64,000 nucleotides of DNA from Litomosoides sigmodontis (Eukaryota > Nematoda > Chromadorea > Rhabditida > Onchocercidae). This document shows, piece by piece, positions 12,595 through 25,344 of this stretch (the first letter of the stretch is position 1; each line of letters opens with the position of its first letter). The DNA is taken from positions 3,268,507 to 3,332,506 of the forward strand of contig OY718803.1 of assembly GCA_963070105.1 (NCBI GenBank), read 5' to 3'. The translations under genes and the position numbers were made by a program. Under the pieces are notes generated by a model. That model searched no databases and had not been told where the DNA came from. It was given only the letters and a program-made list of their open reading frames with translations.

Positions 12595-12955
12595 GCTGTT
12601 GTTGTTGTTGTTGCTGTTGTTGTTGTTGTTGTTGCTGTTGTTGTTGTTGTTGCTGTTGTTGTTGTTGTTGCTGTTGTTGTTGTTGTTGCTGTTGTTGTTG
12701 TTGTTGCTGTTGTTGTTGTTGTTGCTGTTGTTGTTGTTGTTGCTGTTGTTGTTGTTGTTGCTGTTGTTGTTGTTGTTGCTGTTGTTGTTGTTGTTGCTGT
12801 TGTTGTTGTTGTTGCTGTTGTTGTTGTTGTTGCTGTTGTTGTTGTTGTTGCTGTTGTTGTTGTTGTTGCTGTTGTTGTTGTTGTTGCTGTTGTTGTTGTT
12901 GTTGTTGCTGTTGTTGTTGTTGCTGTTGCTGTTGTTGCTGTTGCTGTTGTTGCTT
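12344..12955. repeat. GTT/GCT trinucleotide array with 18-bp higher-order unit
   Basis: About 0.6 kb of almost pure GTT triplets interrupted by GCT. The left part is irregular. From about 12600 to 12905 it settles into a near-uniform 18-bp unit of five GTT and one GCT, repeated some 16-17 times. All frames are open, reading poly-Val, poly-Leu or, on the minus strand, poly-Gln. The minus-strand poly-Gln frame has no ATG and no flanking exon context, so coding is not supported. Confidence 0.95.
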
Positions 12956-15203
12956 TCCTTTTATTTCAATAGTAATATTCAAATTTTAATTTTCCGCTTC
13001 CAATATGGGAATTTTGTTATTCACAAAATTTTTTTTCGGAAACAAATTTTGTTTTTTTTTTGTCGCTCATAAGAAGTTTTTTTACTCTATAAATTGCGTA
13101 ATTCTATAATTTTAAAATTTTAAAAATTGCAATGAATTTTTGGTGTGATATTAGAATATTCGTAGAGGCGTATATTCGTAGATGAAATAAAATTTACATA
13201 ACAAAGAGAGAGAGAGAGAGAGAGAGGGAGAGAAAGAGATTCTTGTTTTCTTGTGCAAATTTAAATTGACTGAGAGGAGCATAACGCAACGACAAGTTTG
13301 ATGTTATTATGAAATGAGCGAATGAATAGAATGAATGAGCGAATGAGTGAGTGAGTGAGTGATGGGTGGATGAACGGCGATTTGATCCATGAAAATGATG
13401 CATAAACGTTGAACCTTTACGTAACCAGTAAGAGAGAATGAAAAATATCAGAATGGAACCAGTTCTTCCGCTACCAAACTGCCCAATAGACCTGGGAGAG
13501 GGAGAGGGAGAGGGAGAGAGAGAGAGAGAGAGAGAGATAATGATGATAATAATGCTCTCATGGTATGAGGCATTTCTACAGGAGTTAGTTAGTTACTCTA
13601 TTTCTAGTAATACTTTCAAAGAACCAGAATTTCCCTCTCTCTCTCTCTCGCTGTATCTTTTCCTTTCTATTATTTTTCTTTTCCTTTCCACTTAAACTTT
13701 GTGAATTTCATTCCTCCTCATTTGCTTTATAGCTCTTCGAATACAACAAGTTGGGAGAATTATACAGATGGCAAAAGAACTTTGATGATTTTCACAATTC
13801 TGTTAATTGAATAAAATATCACACTTCTCCTCTTCCTTTTTTTCCCACCTTTGGTCATTGTATTTGGATAGGTAATGGTGATTTGCCGTTTCATCGGGAC
13901 AACTTGTGGATTTCACCGGAGTTAGCCCCCCGAGGCTTCCCGACAAGTTTTCTTTCCCTGTCCTTTTCATTCACTCTTAAATTTCATTGATTAGGCTAAA
14001 TCTTGTTCCTTTTTTTTTTCTCCTTCACTCGTAATTTTTCTTTCTTTTCTTCTCTCTTCAACTGTTGGATTATTATTGTCTTTGTTGTTGTCTTATGAAT
14101 TGCATATGGGAAATGAACAACTTCAATAGATCTATTTAATAATTCACTAGGAAGTTACACCGTAATACTTATTAGATATACGAGAAAACAAAAAGTGAGT
14201 AATTTGTTACTTTTGAAGTAAAAATTAAGCGAAACTTTTTGAAGAGAGAACAAACAGGTAGATGTTTAGTTGATTTTTTTTTCATTAACAGTAATGATTG
14301 CGTATGATACTTTCAACTTCTTCGCAAAAAAATAAAAAATAAAACGAAAGTGTGTATCTCACTCATTAATTCATTATTCGAATTTTAAAATTAATTAATT
14401 TATATTCGGGAATTTTTCTCATAAGAAATTTGTTCCAATTTTATTATTCATTTAATCGTTCTTATCTATTGTTAATAATTAAGCAAATTATCGCTTGTGT
14501 GTGTGTGTGTTTTATTTCCATTATTTTGCCTAAGTTCGTTCTACGCTGATCATTTTTTCAAATTCACATATTAGTTTCAGTCTAATTAAGTAAATTTGCA
14601 AGTATCGTGAGATAAATTTAGTTGCAAATAATGTTACATTGTTTATTGCTATATTTACAAAATCGTTCAACCATATATTTTTCTCTTTTCCTCCCCTATT
14701 ACAAAGTTTATTTCTATTATTTTCAAAAATGGAATTTTTAGCGCTCTAGAGATTTAGCCATTAAATTTGAGCATAAATTTAAATCTAATTCTTATATTTT
14801 GAGCTAAATTCCAGTATCATTTAAATAAGTGATGTGATATTTGTGATGAATAGCGGCGATCAATGATGATTTTCAAAATTTTTTTAAGTTTTACTTCTTT
14901 CTGCTTTAATGGTGTTTTGAAATGAGAGTTACATCTAGCTGCTATCTTCTATCGTCGATCGGTCTCCCGGCTCTCTCTTCCTGAAATTAACGAAGATCGG
15001 TGTGCGCTTTGTGCTGAATTGTTACAACCGTCGATTGCGCTTGAAACGTTTGCATTCGTCGGTTCCCTCTGTTGTTCCATCCTTCTCTTTGTCAGTCTAT
15101 TCTAATCAGCTATGATTGGTTGAAGAAGAATATAATTTGAAGGTGTAGTAGATCCGCTTATGATAAAAACTCGTTTCTCCTGAAGATGATTAGAAAGGGC
15201 GGA

Positions 15204-15236
<33 letters not shown>

Positions 15237-16907
15237 GACAAAAGAGATATGATGATGCTTTTGCGTCATGCATTAAAATTAACTACTTTTACTACTACCA
15301 TCATTACTACTATTACTATTACTGCTACTACTACTATCATGTTATCGTAATTAATTGCTAAACGATGCGCTTTTCTCTCGCAATCATTTCAACACATTTT
15401 AAACTTCTTGCTGATAATAAAAATCATTTAATTTTAAAAAGTGAGCAAATTTTCATCCCAAAAATCTTTTTCCTCTTTGCAAATTTCGATTTTTTAAAAT
15501 TAAAATTAATGCAACACTTTTTTTCCATGTCCCTTTCTTTCCATCTCTCTCTTTTTTTATTTCGTTCAAAATGATAGGAAGAAAGGAAACATTTCTCTCT
15601 CTCTCTCTCTTTCTCTTTCTCTTTTTCATTTTCTCTCTTTCTAAAAAAGTAGTGAAATAGTTCAAACAATTGAAAAGTATAGCTTCCTTCTTCCTCCTCC
15701 TCCTCCTCCTTATCCTTCTTCACTAAATGAGATTTTCGCTAGCATTTAAAAATTCATTATTCCTTTTTCCTTTTCTTCTACTGATAATTTGAAGTGACTA
15801 TGAGGAAATTTTTGTTTTATGCAAATTTTTAATTAAATTTTAACTTTTCAATTTTACTTTAGGCATTTTTCGGCAATGCAATCGTTAAAAGGTTAAAATA
15901 GAAGGCAATTTTCAATGTTTAACTTTGTTTTAGGGAAATACATTTGTCAGCTAATGGCTAACCGACGAATGACAAAAGGTATATTTTCAATTTAACATGA
16001 AAATTTAATTGTTGATGAAATCTTTGCAATCTAACAGCTAGCCATACCATACTATTTTCTTAATTTATTAATTTTAGATTCAAAATGAAAATTAACACAC
16101 AGGGTATTTTGTGTCCTTTCATCTAATTCCTATCAATGGTCATCTGCGTACTCTCTTTACTCACCTGAACATACCTTACCTGTCCACCGTAAATGATCCC
16201 ATAATTATTTCATCGTAGTTGTGTATTACGAATTTAAATGAATTAGTAATGTTTAACGCTGATCATCCCGTTTCACTCATTTGCTTTTTTATCACAAATC
16301 TGGAAAAATTTTAAAGTTATTATTTAAATTTAAAATTGAAATCGTACTAAATGTTTTTATATGAATAAAAATATCATACATTCACTATTCACGTAAAACT
16401 ACGCGACAAATCATGCATATTTCATTTTTCTCCGGTACAAGCATAGGATAAATTTCACTAAAACATTTAAATTTCTTGCAGTTAACTTTATATAACTAAA
16501 TTGCTTGTATTAAATTTAAAATTCTCAATAAGAAAAGTGTTAAATATTAGATTTATATGCCAAGTGTGAAATCACAAATTTACTATTTTATGTCGTCTAT
16601 GTAACATTACACCTTGTGCTACCTATTTCTTGCAAAATATTTCACAGTAATAAAACAATGCCTACTTCCGAAGGATGCGATTATATTTGCAATATAAACT
16701 AATCACTTAAGGTAAAGTGCAAAAAAAAAAGCAAAATTTTTCAGTTTTAATTTGAAAACTCTGTTGGTTTATGTGAAATTCACCACCGAGAGAAAAAGGA
16801 CGCGTGAAAAGAAAACAAAAAGAAACGGACGAGAATAACGAAGCGGTAAATCAGTGATCGGTGATCAATACAACAGCCTTTGAACTTTTGCGCAACACGT
16901 CCCATTA
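12956..16907. other. Gene-poor stretch upstream of blmp-1
   Basis: A+T-rich sequence with GA/CT tracts at about 13203-13232, 13498-13537, 15207-15239 and 15594-15630. A short patch at 14935-15090 is richer in G+C and open on both strands. No exon can be assigned. It probably includes 5' regulatory sequence of blmp-1, judged only from position. Confidence 0.5.
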
Positions 16908-17072
16908 ATGTCTCAGTGGGTTAAACGTCTTAGCAGAGTAGGATTGTCAGCAACATCGCTTGCCAAACATTTGCGCAGGAATAACAGTTATTACAATGGG
17001 CGAAGATACAATGATGCAACGTGGGACAAAGTCGGATGTCTTACATCCTGGTACATCCCGGGATATCGCTAA
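16908..17072 (+). CDS. Upstream reading frame overlapping the blmp-1 start
   Basis: An ATG at 16908 opens a 54-codon frame (MSQWVKRLSRVGLSATSLAK...) ending at TAA 17070-17072. It overlaps the first 77 bases of the blmp-1 coding region in another frame. Whether it is in the mature mRNA depends on the 5' end: spliced-leader-type acceptors TTAGCAG (about 16933) and TTGTCAG (about 16950) lie downstream of its ATG, and use of either would remove it. If retained, it would be expected to lower initiation at the blmp-1 ATG. It may also be chance. Confidence 0.25.
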   Translation: MSQWVKRLSRVGLSATSLAKHLRRNNSYYNGRRYNDATWDKVGCLTSWYIPGYR

Positions 17073-20000
17073 TAATCCGGGAAATTTCGATTCACAGTCG
17101 GAAATGGTTGTTGTATCGAGCGGTAATGCTACAACGGTGATTTCTTCTGTTGTAGCAACAGCAACAACACTAACTTCGAGCAATTCCAATGAAATTGGCA
17201 ATTCCTCCTCGTCATCAAGCGCAACCGGCTCACCACTTAACGATGATTGTGGCCATCGAAATTATGGTGCAAGAAGTTTTTTTTTTTGATATTTTAAAAA
17301 TTTAATTCACAAAACAAAATTTTATTGTTATGCTTATTTTGTTTTTCTCCTTTCCTGTCAGCAGAACTATTATAGTTTGAGGTGGGAAATTTTCGCTTTA
17401 ATTTTGAATTAAGCAAATGAAATTTCAGTTTCAAGCTCTTCGTTAACATGTAAAGGTATGAAAAATAGTAAGCCTGAAGGTATGAATGAATGGGACTGGA
17501 CTAGCATGTCGGAGCATAATTTTGCCGAACTTTGTGTTTTTCACGTACCTGATAAGCCACTGGAACATCAGGTAAGCGATTGTTTTCACTTTTATTGCTT
17601 CCTTTTTTCCTGCAAGCATTGCACGCAATGTCTAATTCCACTGCTTTTTCAATTTTTCATGACAATTTATGTGTCTAGCAAATTAATGTGCTTACTATTT
17701 TGTAAAATAGTAGTGAAACTGTGTGCTAGTTGCAGCAGAATAAATCTTCTCAGACTTTTGGTTCAACAGTTAAGTGATGAAATTAATTTCATTGAAATTG
17801 GAGTGTCCTAAATTATGAAATTGAAATGATTGTTCTCTTGCATTGATTGTAAAAGAAAGAACTGTGCTGATTTGGTTTAGGATCCGAACAATCGTGCCGC
17901 AACGTCGCTACCATTGAACTTGACCATTCGATCATCACATGAAGTGCCCAAAGTGAATTAATTGATCACCTCTTCCACTCTTTTTCTTTCGCATCTTAAA
18001 ATATTTTTTGTTTTTAAAGAGTCATATTGAAGAACGAACTAATAAGTGAGCAACTCATCGAAAATGGTCATTTATAATTCAAAATGAAGTATTTTAATAT
18101 TAATTACACCAATTACGCTATCAATTAAAACTTAATCTTAATTTGCTTAATTTCAAGTATGGTTGTACATGAAATATGAAGATATCCCAATTTTTTTTTG
18201 TTTTCCTTTTCTTCTTAAAAAAACGAAAGCAAACACAACAATTTTACAAACAATAGATATTTCATTGATAGGCGATGGGTGTTTGGAGCATGGATTACAT
18301 TCCACGTGGTGCACGCTTTGGACCACTGGTTGGTGAACACAAAAAACCAGATATTGCGGAAGCTACGGTAAGCCCGGCTGAAGCTAGTGGTGCTGGAGGT
18401 TCATGCCATTCCTACTGTGGCGGTACTTCAAACCCAACCCACGCAAGCTCACTTGCGTGGGAACCGGTCTGGAAAATATTTAGTAGCAGCGGTAGCATAC
18501 TGATTCGATTGTTAGATGTAAGTGAAAATCGCAAAAGTAATTGGATGAAATTTGTCAACCGAGCACGAACAAAGGATTCTCAAAATTTAGTCGCTTGTCA
18601 GGTTAATTTCAATTTTTCTCTAAGACGCTTCGTAAGTCAAGTGAATTCAGCAATCCGAATGTTACAAATTCCATTCAGCAAAACAGAGCAATGAAACGAA
18701 AATGCAAAATTAATTTTTCGCACTTGAATTTTTCTAAAGGCAGTTAAGGACAGCTCAAAGGCGCCGCCTCAGTTACAACATATTACGCGCAAATTTCAAG
18801 GAATGTTATTGTGATATACAAATTTTAACAAAATATCACTGCTTACATACCATTGATTTCAGGTAGAAAGTGAAATTTACTTCTACTCCGTGAAACCAAT
18901 TAAGCCAAACACGGAATTACTGTATTGGTACAGTCAGGATTATGCACAGCGTATTAATATCCCAACATTCTGCGAGTACTGGAAAGTTCCTTTACCAAAA
19001 AGTAACTATTATCTCTCTCACTCTCTCTCTCTCCCTCTCTCTTGTCCTTTCTATTCTATGCACTTTTAAAAATGGAATTTAGGATTTCTTGTTTGCAAAA
19101 ATCTGATAGCGAAATGAGTGAACTGTACAAAAGTGGTGCAGATTAGTGATAACTATGAATCATCGATTATAACTGACTACGCAATCATCACTTCTACCTA
19201 CCAGTTATGCCTTCAAATTAAATTAACCCGTAAATTGCGATTCAATTTTTTCGATTCAAAAGAACCACTAATCAATTATTTAATTAAAATATTTTGAATT
19301 AGCTGCAATTTTACACTCTTCCATTTATCACTTAATTAACAATGATAGAGGAAAAAGTGTAGCAGTGATCGGCGGTTTAAAACAAAAATGGGTAAATCGG
19401 AAAAGCACTACCCAACATCTACAATTGATGGATTCTAAAGACTGTAAAACAAGCTTAACATTTTCGCTAATTTAAATTTGCTGAAGCTTTACGGCATGAT
19501 TGGAATGTGATTAAAAAAGTGGATTGCTGCTGAACACATATTTTCCGACAGTTTTCTTGATGAGAGGAAGGAAAAACAGTGAAACGGAATAACTGTTCCA
19601 AAAAATTTGTGAATATATGAAATGTAAATGACTGAGAAAATCGAAAAAGCAAAAATCGTTACGATATTGAAGCGCATGATTATGTGAAGTAGACGGACAG
19701 GAAAATATATGTGCGAATCTTCAACCGGAGCACCCAAATGATGCAGTGTTCTTTTTCCGGAAATTTGCTAGCACTCATCATTACATTTGTAAAAGTGCAA
19801 GTAGTTAAAAGTCAACGGAAGATGGAAAAATGAGAGAAATCTGCGAAGTGATTACCCAACTTTTCCGGTCTGGAAATTCCTGCATGCGTGGAAACGTTTA
19901 AATTTTTAGTCTAGCTTCGCTCCTAATTTATGAAATTTTTTTCTAATAGTAATTACTCTCGTGAATAAAATCAATGCAAAAATTTCAGTCCTGAAATGCA

Positions 20001-20117
20001 TTGATACAGCAAGTACTTCTGGATCAAGTCGAAATGCCGAACTGAAACCACCACCACCACCACCACCGCCACCACCACCACTACCACCACCACCACCACC
20101 ACCACTACCACAACAGC

Positions 20118-20148
<31 letters not shown>

Positions 20149-22736
20149 GCAACAACAGCAACTAACGTCATCACAGGAAGCTCTTGATTTCTCGCTGAAA
20201 AAAATCACGAAGGTGGAATGTTAGACTGTAAACAAAAAAAAATTTTTTATTAATTTGTTAATTTCATATTCGACTTCATTCTTTGTGCAAAAAACGATAG
20301 CACCAAAGTGCTGAAATATTATTTTCCACAGATATTTAAAATTTAATCGATCAATGTGATAAATTCAAAACCTCATGATTTAGGAAAAATTTTAAGGAAA
20401 AAAGCATGAAAAAATATTCATTTATTGATCCTTTGCTTAAATTTTTTCCGAACGACTAATTAAGAGCTTTTCAAAAATTTGAAGGAATCAACTGTTGGTG
20501 TTGCAAGTGCCACGTCAAAGCGATGCGCTGATGCCCATTCGCCATTCACGTCTTCCACCAGTAGCGATTTAACGCAATTACTCAGTGATTGCGAATCGAG
20601 CATTAATTCGACGTCAACACTGTATGCTTAACTTCATAGAATTCTGTTTATGAAAAAGTGAGGTGGGAATTTTATGATCGTAAATGTTTTGCGGAAAGTT
20701 ATCATTCGAGAAAATCGTGTTCCGGAATATTACTACGTAATGTTGACATCAACGGTTAATAATTCAGGTCATCGCCTACTTCACCGCTCGCCATTAATGA
20801 AAGACAACAAAGGATTACGCGACCTAACGTAATCCAGAACCCGGTACATCGTCCAGTTGCAACTAAAATTCCGCAAAGTGCAGTACCACAGGTGGCAACT
20901 GGACTATCACCGTTACAACCAAGTGCTATCAATCCATACAACACGCTGTTGCATGAATTTTGGCGGCGTAGTTCGGCGTTAGGCGTTACCACAGGCGGAA
21001 TTTGGGTACCTCCGCAGCCGAACCATGGCGTTGCTGCAACGCCGCATATTGCACGGCCATGTTCACCTGGACGACCACCTGCGTGTTCACCTGCACCTGC
21101 GTTTGCAGCAACAGCAAGTCCACCGTTTGGTACCACACTTGCCGGGGCGCTTTATCCTTCCACTACTCCTACAAAAGCATCATTTTTTGCAGCCCAACCG
21201 CAACCTCTGCTTCCTCTGAGTATTCCAGCACCGCCACTGGCCACTTCTCCAACCGCCTTCCAAGCTGCGTCGAGTAATTCTCCATACCTACGCGATCGAC
21301 AACCATGTCCAGTGCAAAAAGTGCTTAATTCTTCAAATTAAAATTTTTGACTTTAGCACCTAAGTTTAAATTTTACCTGAATCTGCACAACATTCAACAA
21401 TTGTAGTGAAAAGATCAAAAATTTGCTTTTTCCTTTTTTATTTTTATCTGTGTGCATTCCTTGGGCAAGGATTGAAATATATGCTTTTTCCTTTTTTTAT
21501 TTTTATCTGTGTGCATTCCTTGGGCAAGGATTGACATTTAATACAGAAAATTTAATATCAAATTTCAGTCTCAAATCAACGGGAAAACTCGGTATGAATG
21601 TAGGGAATGTAGTAAGACATTCGGGCAGCTATCAAATTTGAAAGTTCATTTGCGAACACATACCGGTGAACGGCCATTCAAATGTAGCATTTGTTTCAAA
21701 GAATTTACGCAGTTGGCTCATCTACAAAAGCATCACCTTGTCCATACCGGTAAGCTTAGCGCAGTATCCCTCAATAAGCATGATGCATGCATGCATTCAT
21801 TACTTCTTTCTACTCTTGTACAACTACTGCTTTCATATTGACCGCAATTTCGTTTCACGCAAAAATTTTGATTTTTCAAATTGAGAATGGAAATTTTTCG
21901 TTCCGCATCGGAACGTGACATATGCGCCAGTGACAGTATCTTTTCCACGGCGATGATAGATGTTGATATTCTGATAAAAGATAAATGATATCAGCTGTCA
22001 TACCATATCTTTCAATTCATCTAATTTCTGAGATTGCGACTAATTTAGAATATTTACTTCTTTTTTCATCAGTTAGTAGATTTGTTTGAAATTTAGATTT
22101 ATTCCAGCTTTAAACTATGGTTGTCAAATTAAATGAGTGACTTATGTGTGAGTTGATCGAGAATTAAACAAGTATATTTCGAAACGAAATTTATCTTCAA
22201 GGTGAAAAGCCGCATCAATGTGACGTTTGCCAGAAACGTTTTAGTAGTATGTCGAATTTGAAGACGCATTTACGCCTTCACAACGGTCAGAAACCATATC
22301 CATGCGATCTTTGCAGCGCAAAATTCACTCAATTTGTCCATTTGAAGCTTCACAAACGTTTGCACACCAATGAGCGACCATACAATTGTTCATGTTGCGG
22401 TATTTTTGATAGCATTACTTTTCACTCATTTCATTTCACTTCATTTAGAAAGAAATTAAATTAATTTTCGCTCATCAACGCCTAACAACTAACGGTGCGT
22501 GCGTGCGTACGGCGGCACTTTTTCCAGTTGCGCACGAACTGAGTGAGAGTGCATGAATGAGATTTTTAGGAAAGAAGTATATTTCGCCGTCAGGCCTACG
22601 AACGCATTGGAAATCGACAAGTTGTCGGCCAGCAACCGGTAGTGAAATGCATATCATCGATTTGGACAATGAGGAAGGTAGCGGAACGCTCCGCGACGAG
22701 CAATGTGTTACCAGTACAACACCGGTACCACGATGA
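16996..22736 (+). CDS. blmp-1: BLIMP-1/PRDM1-type transcription factor (PR domain, C2H2 zinc fingers)
   Basis: Nuclear DNA-binding regulator; in C. elegans BLMP-1 controls developmental timing, moulting and cuticle gene programmes. Exons: 16996-17266, 17429-17571, 17881-17952, 18272-18601, 18863-19001, 19989-20212, 20485-20621, 20768 to about 21320, 21569-21749, 22202-22399, 22570-22736. The frame stays open through all joins, about 804 aa. The PR domain (about 150-305) shows [31 protein letters not shown] and [11 protein letters not shown] Pro tract then a Gln tract (about 338-376) precede DFSLKK. Five zinc fingers (about 632-765) include [44 protein letters not shown] and [14 protein letters not shown]; the last ends in Cys ([15 protein letters not shown]). 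The PR domain carries an extra loop of about 20 residues after PDIAEA. Exon 1 (Ser/Thr-rich) and the exact end of exon 8 (21311 or 21320) are the least certain points. Confidence 0.97.
18438..18461. other. Perfect 10-bp hairpin inside blmp-1 exon 4
   Basis: CCCACGCAAG and its exact reverse complement flank a four-base CTCA loop. It lies in the coding segment for the extra loop of the PR domain ([10 protein letters not shown]). The upstream GTAAGC at 18368 looks like a donor, but no acceptor gives a frame-keeping removal, so the segment is read as coding. Confidence 0.8.
20047..20161 (+). repeat. CCA then CAA/CAG triplet tracts within blmp-1 exon 6
   Basis: CCA-type triplets encode about 21 residues, mostly Pro with two Leu, followed directly by CAA/CAG triplets encoding about 17 Gln. 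The tract is in frame between the PR domain and the zinc fingers and is probably length-variable. The antisense frames reading poly-Gly, poly-Cys or poly-Val here are shadows. Confidence 0.95.
21424..21534. repeat. Tandem duplication in blmp-1 intron 8
   Basis: Two copies of a 52-53 bp segment (21424-21475 and 21482-21534) are identical except for one T in a T-run. Each contains ATCTGTGTGCATTCC and TTGGGCAAGGATTGA. The near-identity points to a recent duplication between the last pre-finger exon and zinc finger 1. Confidence 0.95.
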
Positions 22737-24384
22737 GCTGTAGATCTCTTCTCATAGGAAGAAATATATATCTAGTAGGAGAATTATCTCTCTCTCTCTC
22801 TCTCTCCCTCTCTCTCTCTTCGATCTACATTCCTTTCCTTCTGAACTCCAGGCTTACATACATTGGTCTAGCTGTTATCAAGATGGAACTGTTACGAATG
22901 TGTTCACTTCTTCACTCTTGATGATAGTCACAACTTTGAGAGTTCGTTTATTTTCGAAAATTTTCACTTTATATCAAATGATCCGGGTTAAGTGAAATTC
23001 GTCACCTTTGACCCTGATGTTTGTTTGTTTGTTCCGAGCAGTGGTTTCTGATGTTTGCCTTTTTCTCTTCTTTTTTTTTTCAAAATGTGTTTCCTCCTCT
23101 TGTACAACTTTTGTTAATTTTTCAAATTTCAAACTTGTTTTTCTTTAAATAATTTTGCATTAAAGAACGAACCAAAGAAAGATCGTGATTTATATTTGTA
23201 CTATTTCCATCTCTATGTGAATCTATCTGTGTGTGTGTGTGTGTGTGCATGTGCGCGTGTGGATGTGCGTGTACACGTGTGTGTGTGTGTGTGTGCGAAT
23301 TTGTGGGAAGTTGTGATTCGGTGCAGTTCTGCTTATTTCGAATCATTTCCGGGTAATTCACAACAAGCAAAAAATACGAAAATTTGATGTTTATAATTTA
23401 ATTTAACTTTTCTAGCAATATCGAATTTTAATTCAACTTTTAATTTTTGACAAAAAAAAGTATTTGCAATTTGGATTTAGGCAAATTATTATTGCTATTA
23501 TTATTATTTCACTAAAAATACTACCGATGGAATGATGTGTGTAGAAGTTTGAAAAAGCTGATTACTTCACGTGATCTTTTCCGCCACCAATTTCAGTCTA
23601 CCCTGTCCTGCCCTACAACAAGCACATACGTCTTCGGCATAAGGACGGAAAAAAAATGAAAGACGTTTTTGACGTACGTACACGATCTCCGCTTTCAATT
23701 AGCCCTCGACAATTCCAAAATCATCCTCGCTTGCTATTTTTCTGTGCATTTTGTTCTCGTTGTAGAGGATGACGAGCTGTAACACAACACTCACTCACTG
23801 GGACGATTTTAAATTTACTCGAAGAATAAGATTTAATTAGCTTAATTAGCCCGATAATTTATGTTTATTGCATGAATAATGAATGATGAATTAAATTAAC
23901 CGTTCCGGATTTGGTGTAGGATTTTAATATTTGAGCAGTTTCAGGTCAGATCGTTGCTATCTGCATAACTCTTAGCCGGAGTTCAATCTGATCAGCTCGT
24001 CAAACTTCTTTATTTCCATTGTTTTCGTCTTCTTTCCCTACTCTGCTATACCATCAGTACAACCCATATTGTCTTTCTCAAATTGATTATTTCCATTTTT
24101 GAAATATTTGAAATGATTTTTTTCCTCATGTGAAATATTTGATGATTTTTCAAGTTTATTTGCAAATTTAAACGAATCGCCAATTACATTCATTTTTAAA
24201 ACTAAATTTTTTGCTGAATTATTTTTTTCTAACTTTAAAAATTATGCATTTTTTTTTCATTGTAAATTTCACATTTCATGCTTTTTAAATCTGGGATTTA
24301 TATGTAATTGTCTCTTCTGCTTTTTTTTTTTTTAAATTGATGATTAAGAATGTGAACAGTTGTAACATATTGAAAAATGCATTA

Positions 24385-24446
<62 letters not shown>

Positions 24447-25344
24447 GCAATCTTTTAAAGTAAATTTGAAATTTTTTTTTTTAGATTAATGGAAGCAATT
24501 TAGAACAAAAAGAAATGGAAAATGAACGGTGGTGGATAAGAATTTGCAAGCCTCATAAATTTTAATTTTCGAGCACCTTTTTTTCCAATAAATTTCATAA
24601 TTTCGTAGATTTTCATTTTCAAAATAATATTAATACTATTCGTCGAGATGAATGCCGTAGTAGTAATTAAATGAATGTAATGATATTCTTATATAATAGA
24701 ACAATGATGTATTCCTTTCAATGAACTTTTCTTGTTTTACTCACTCTCCCTCCCTCCCTCTCTCTCTCTTTCCCTCTTTCTAATTTTTTCAAATTTGTTT
24801 GTTTAAAAGTTTTCTTTCTAATAAATTGATTGTTTGATGGAATAAAGCAAACAACTAAACGCTGCTTAATGCGTATGACAATTTCATCCAACTCCAAGTT
24901 TGATTACTAATTACTCAATTTAATTGAAAATTTTTTTACCACTTCTAACGGTTGAAATTAATTTTTAATCCAAATTTATCACATTTTTCTATAAGCAACT
25001 TAACAGTATTAATGATAATAAATAATCGAGAAATCTCATATTTATTGCAATGATATCACTACAGCTGCACGGTTGAACTATTAATTATTATGCAAAATAA
25101 CAAGATGTTAAAATTTAAACTTAATAGGGCAATTTATTAACAAAAAAAAATTACACGAAAGTGATCGACGAATAATTGCGTTAGCTAAATTTTAATTTTC
25201 CACGCTAAACAACTAGTAGTTGTTTGAATTATTGAATTTTATATTTATTTCCTATTTTAGTGCTTTTTCCTTCCTCTCTCTCTCTCTCTCTTCCTCTCGC
25301 CATCGCTCCCTCTCACTTTCACTCTAGCTTATTTTTCCTAAAAT
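22737..25344. other. Intergenic stretch between convergent blmp-1 and the exchanger gene
   Basis: The two genes end facing each other, so this holds both 3' UTRs and the space between. It contains a CT tract (22785-22819), a GT-rich tract (about 23229-23296) and an AT dinucleotide run (24387-24444). No exon or RNA gene is seen. Confidence 0.6.
24387..24444. repeat. AT dinucleotide microsatellite
   Basis: About 29 uninterrupted AT units within T-rich sequence downstream of blmp-1. Confidence 0.95.

Noticed and set aside
12190..13072. Long open frames of poly-Val, poly-Leu and poly-Gln on both strands
   Set aside because: All arise from the GTT/GCT repeat. The poly-Gln frame has no ATG, and no splice context or flanking coding sequence supports expression.
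19906..20208. Antisense frames rich in Gly, Cys and Val
   Set aside because: Shadows of the Pro/Gln triplet tract in blmp-1 exon 6, which has a well-supported plus-strand frame.
20756..21136. 126-codon minus-strand frame
   Set aside because: Antisense of blmp-1 exon 8, whose plus-strand frame joins in phase to its neighbours.
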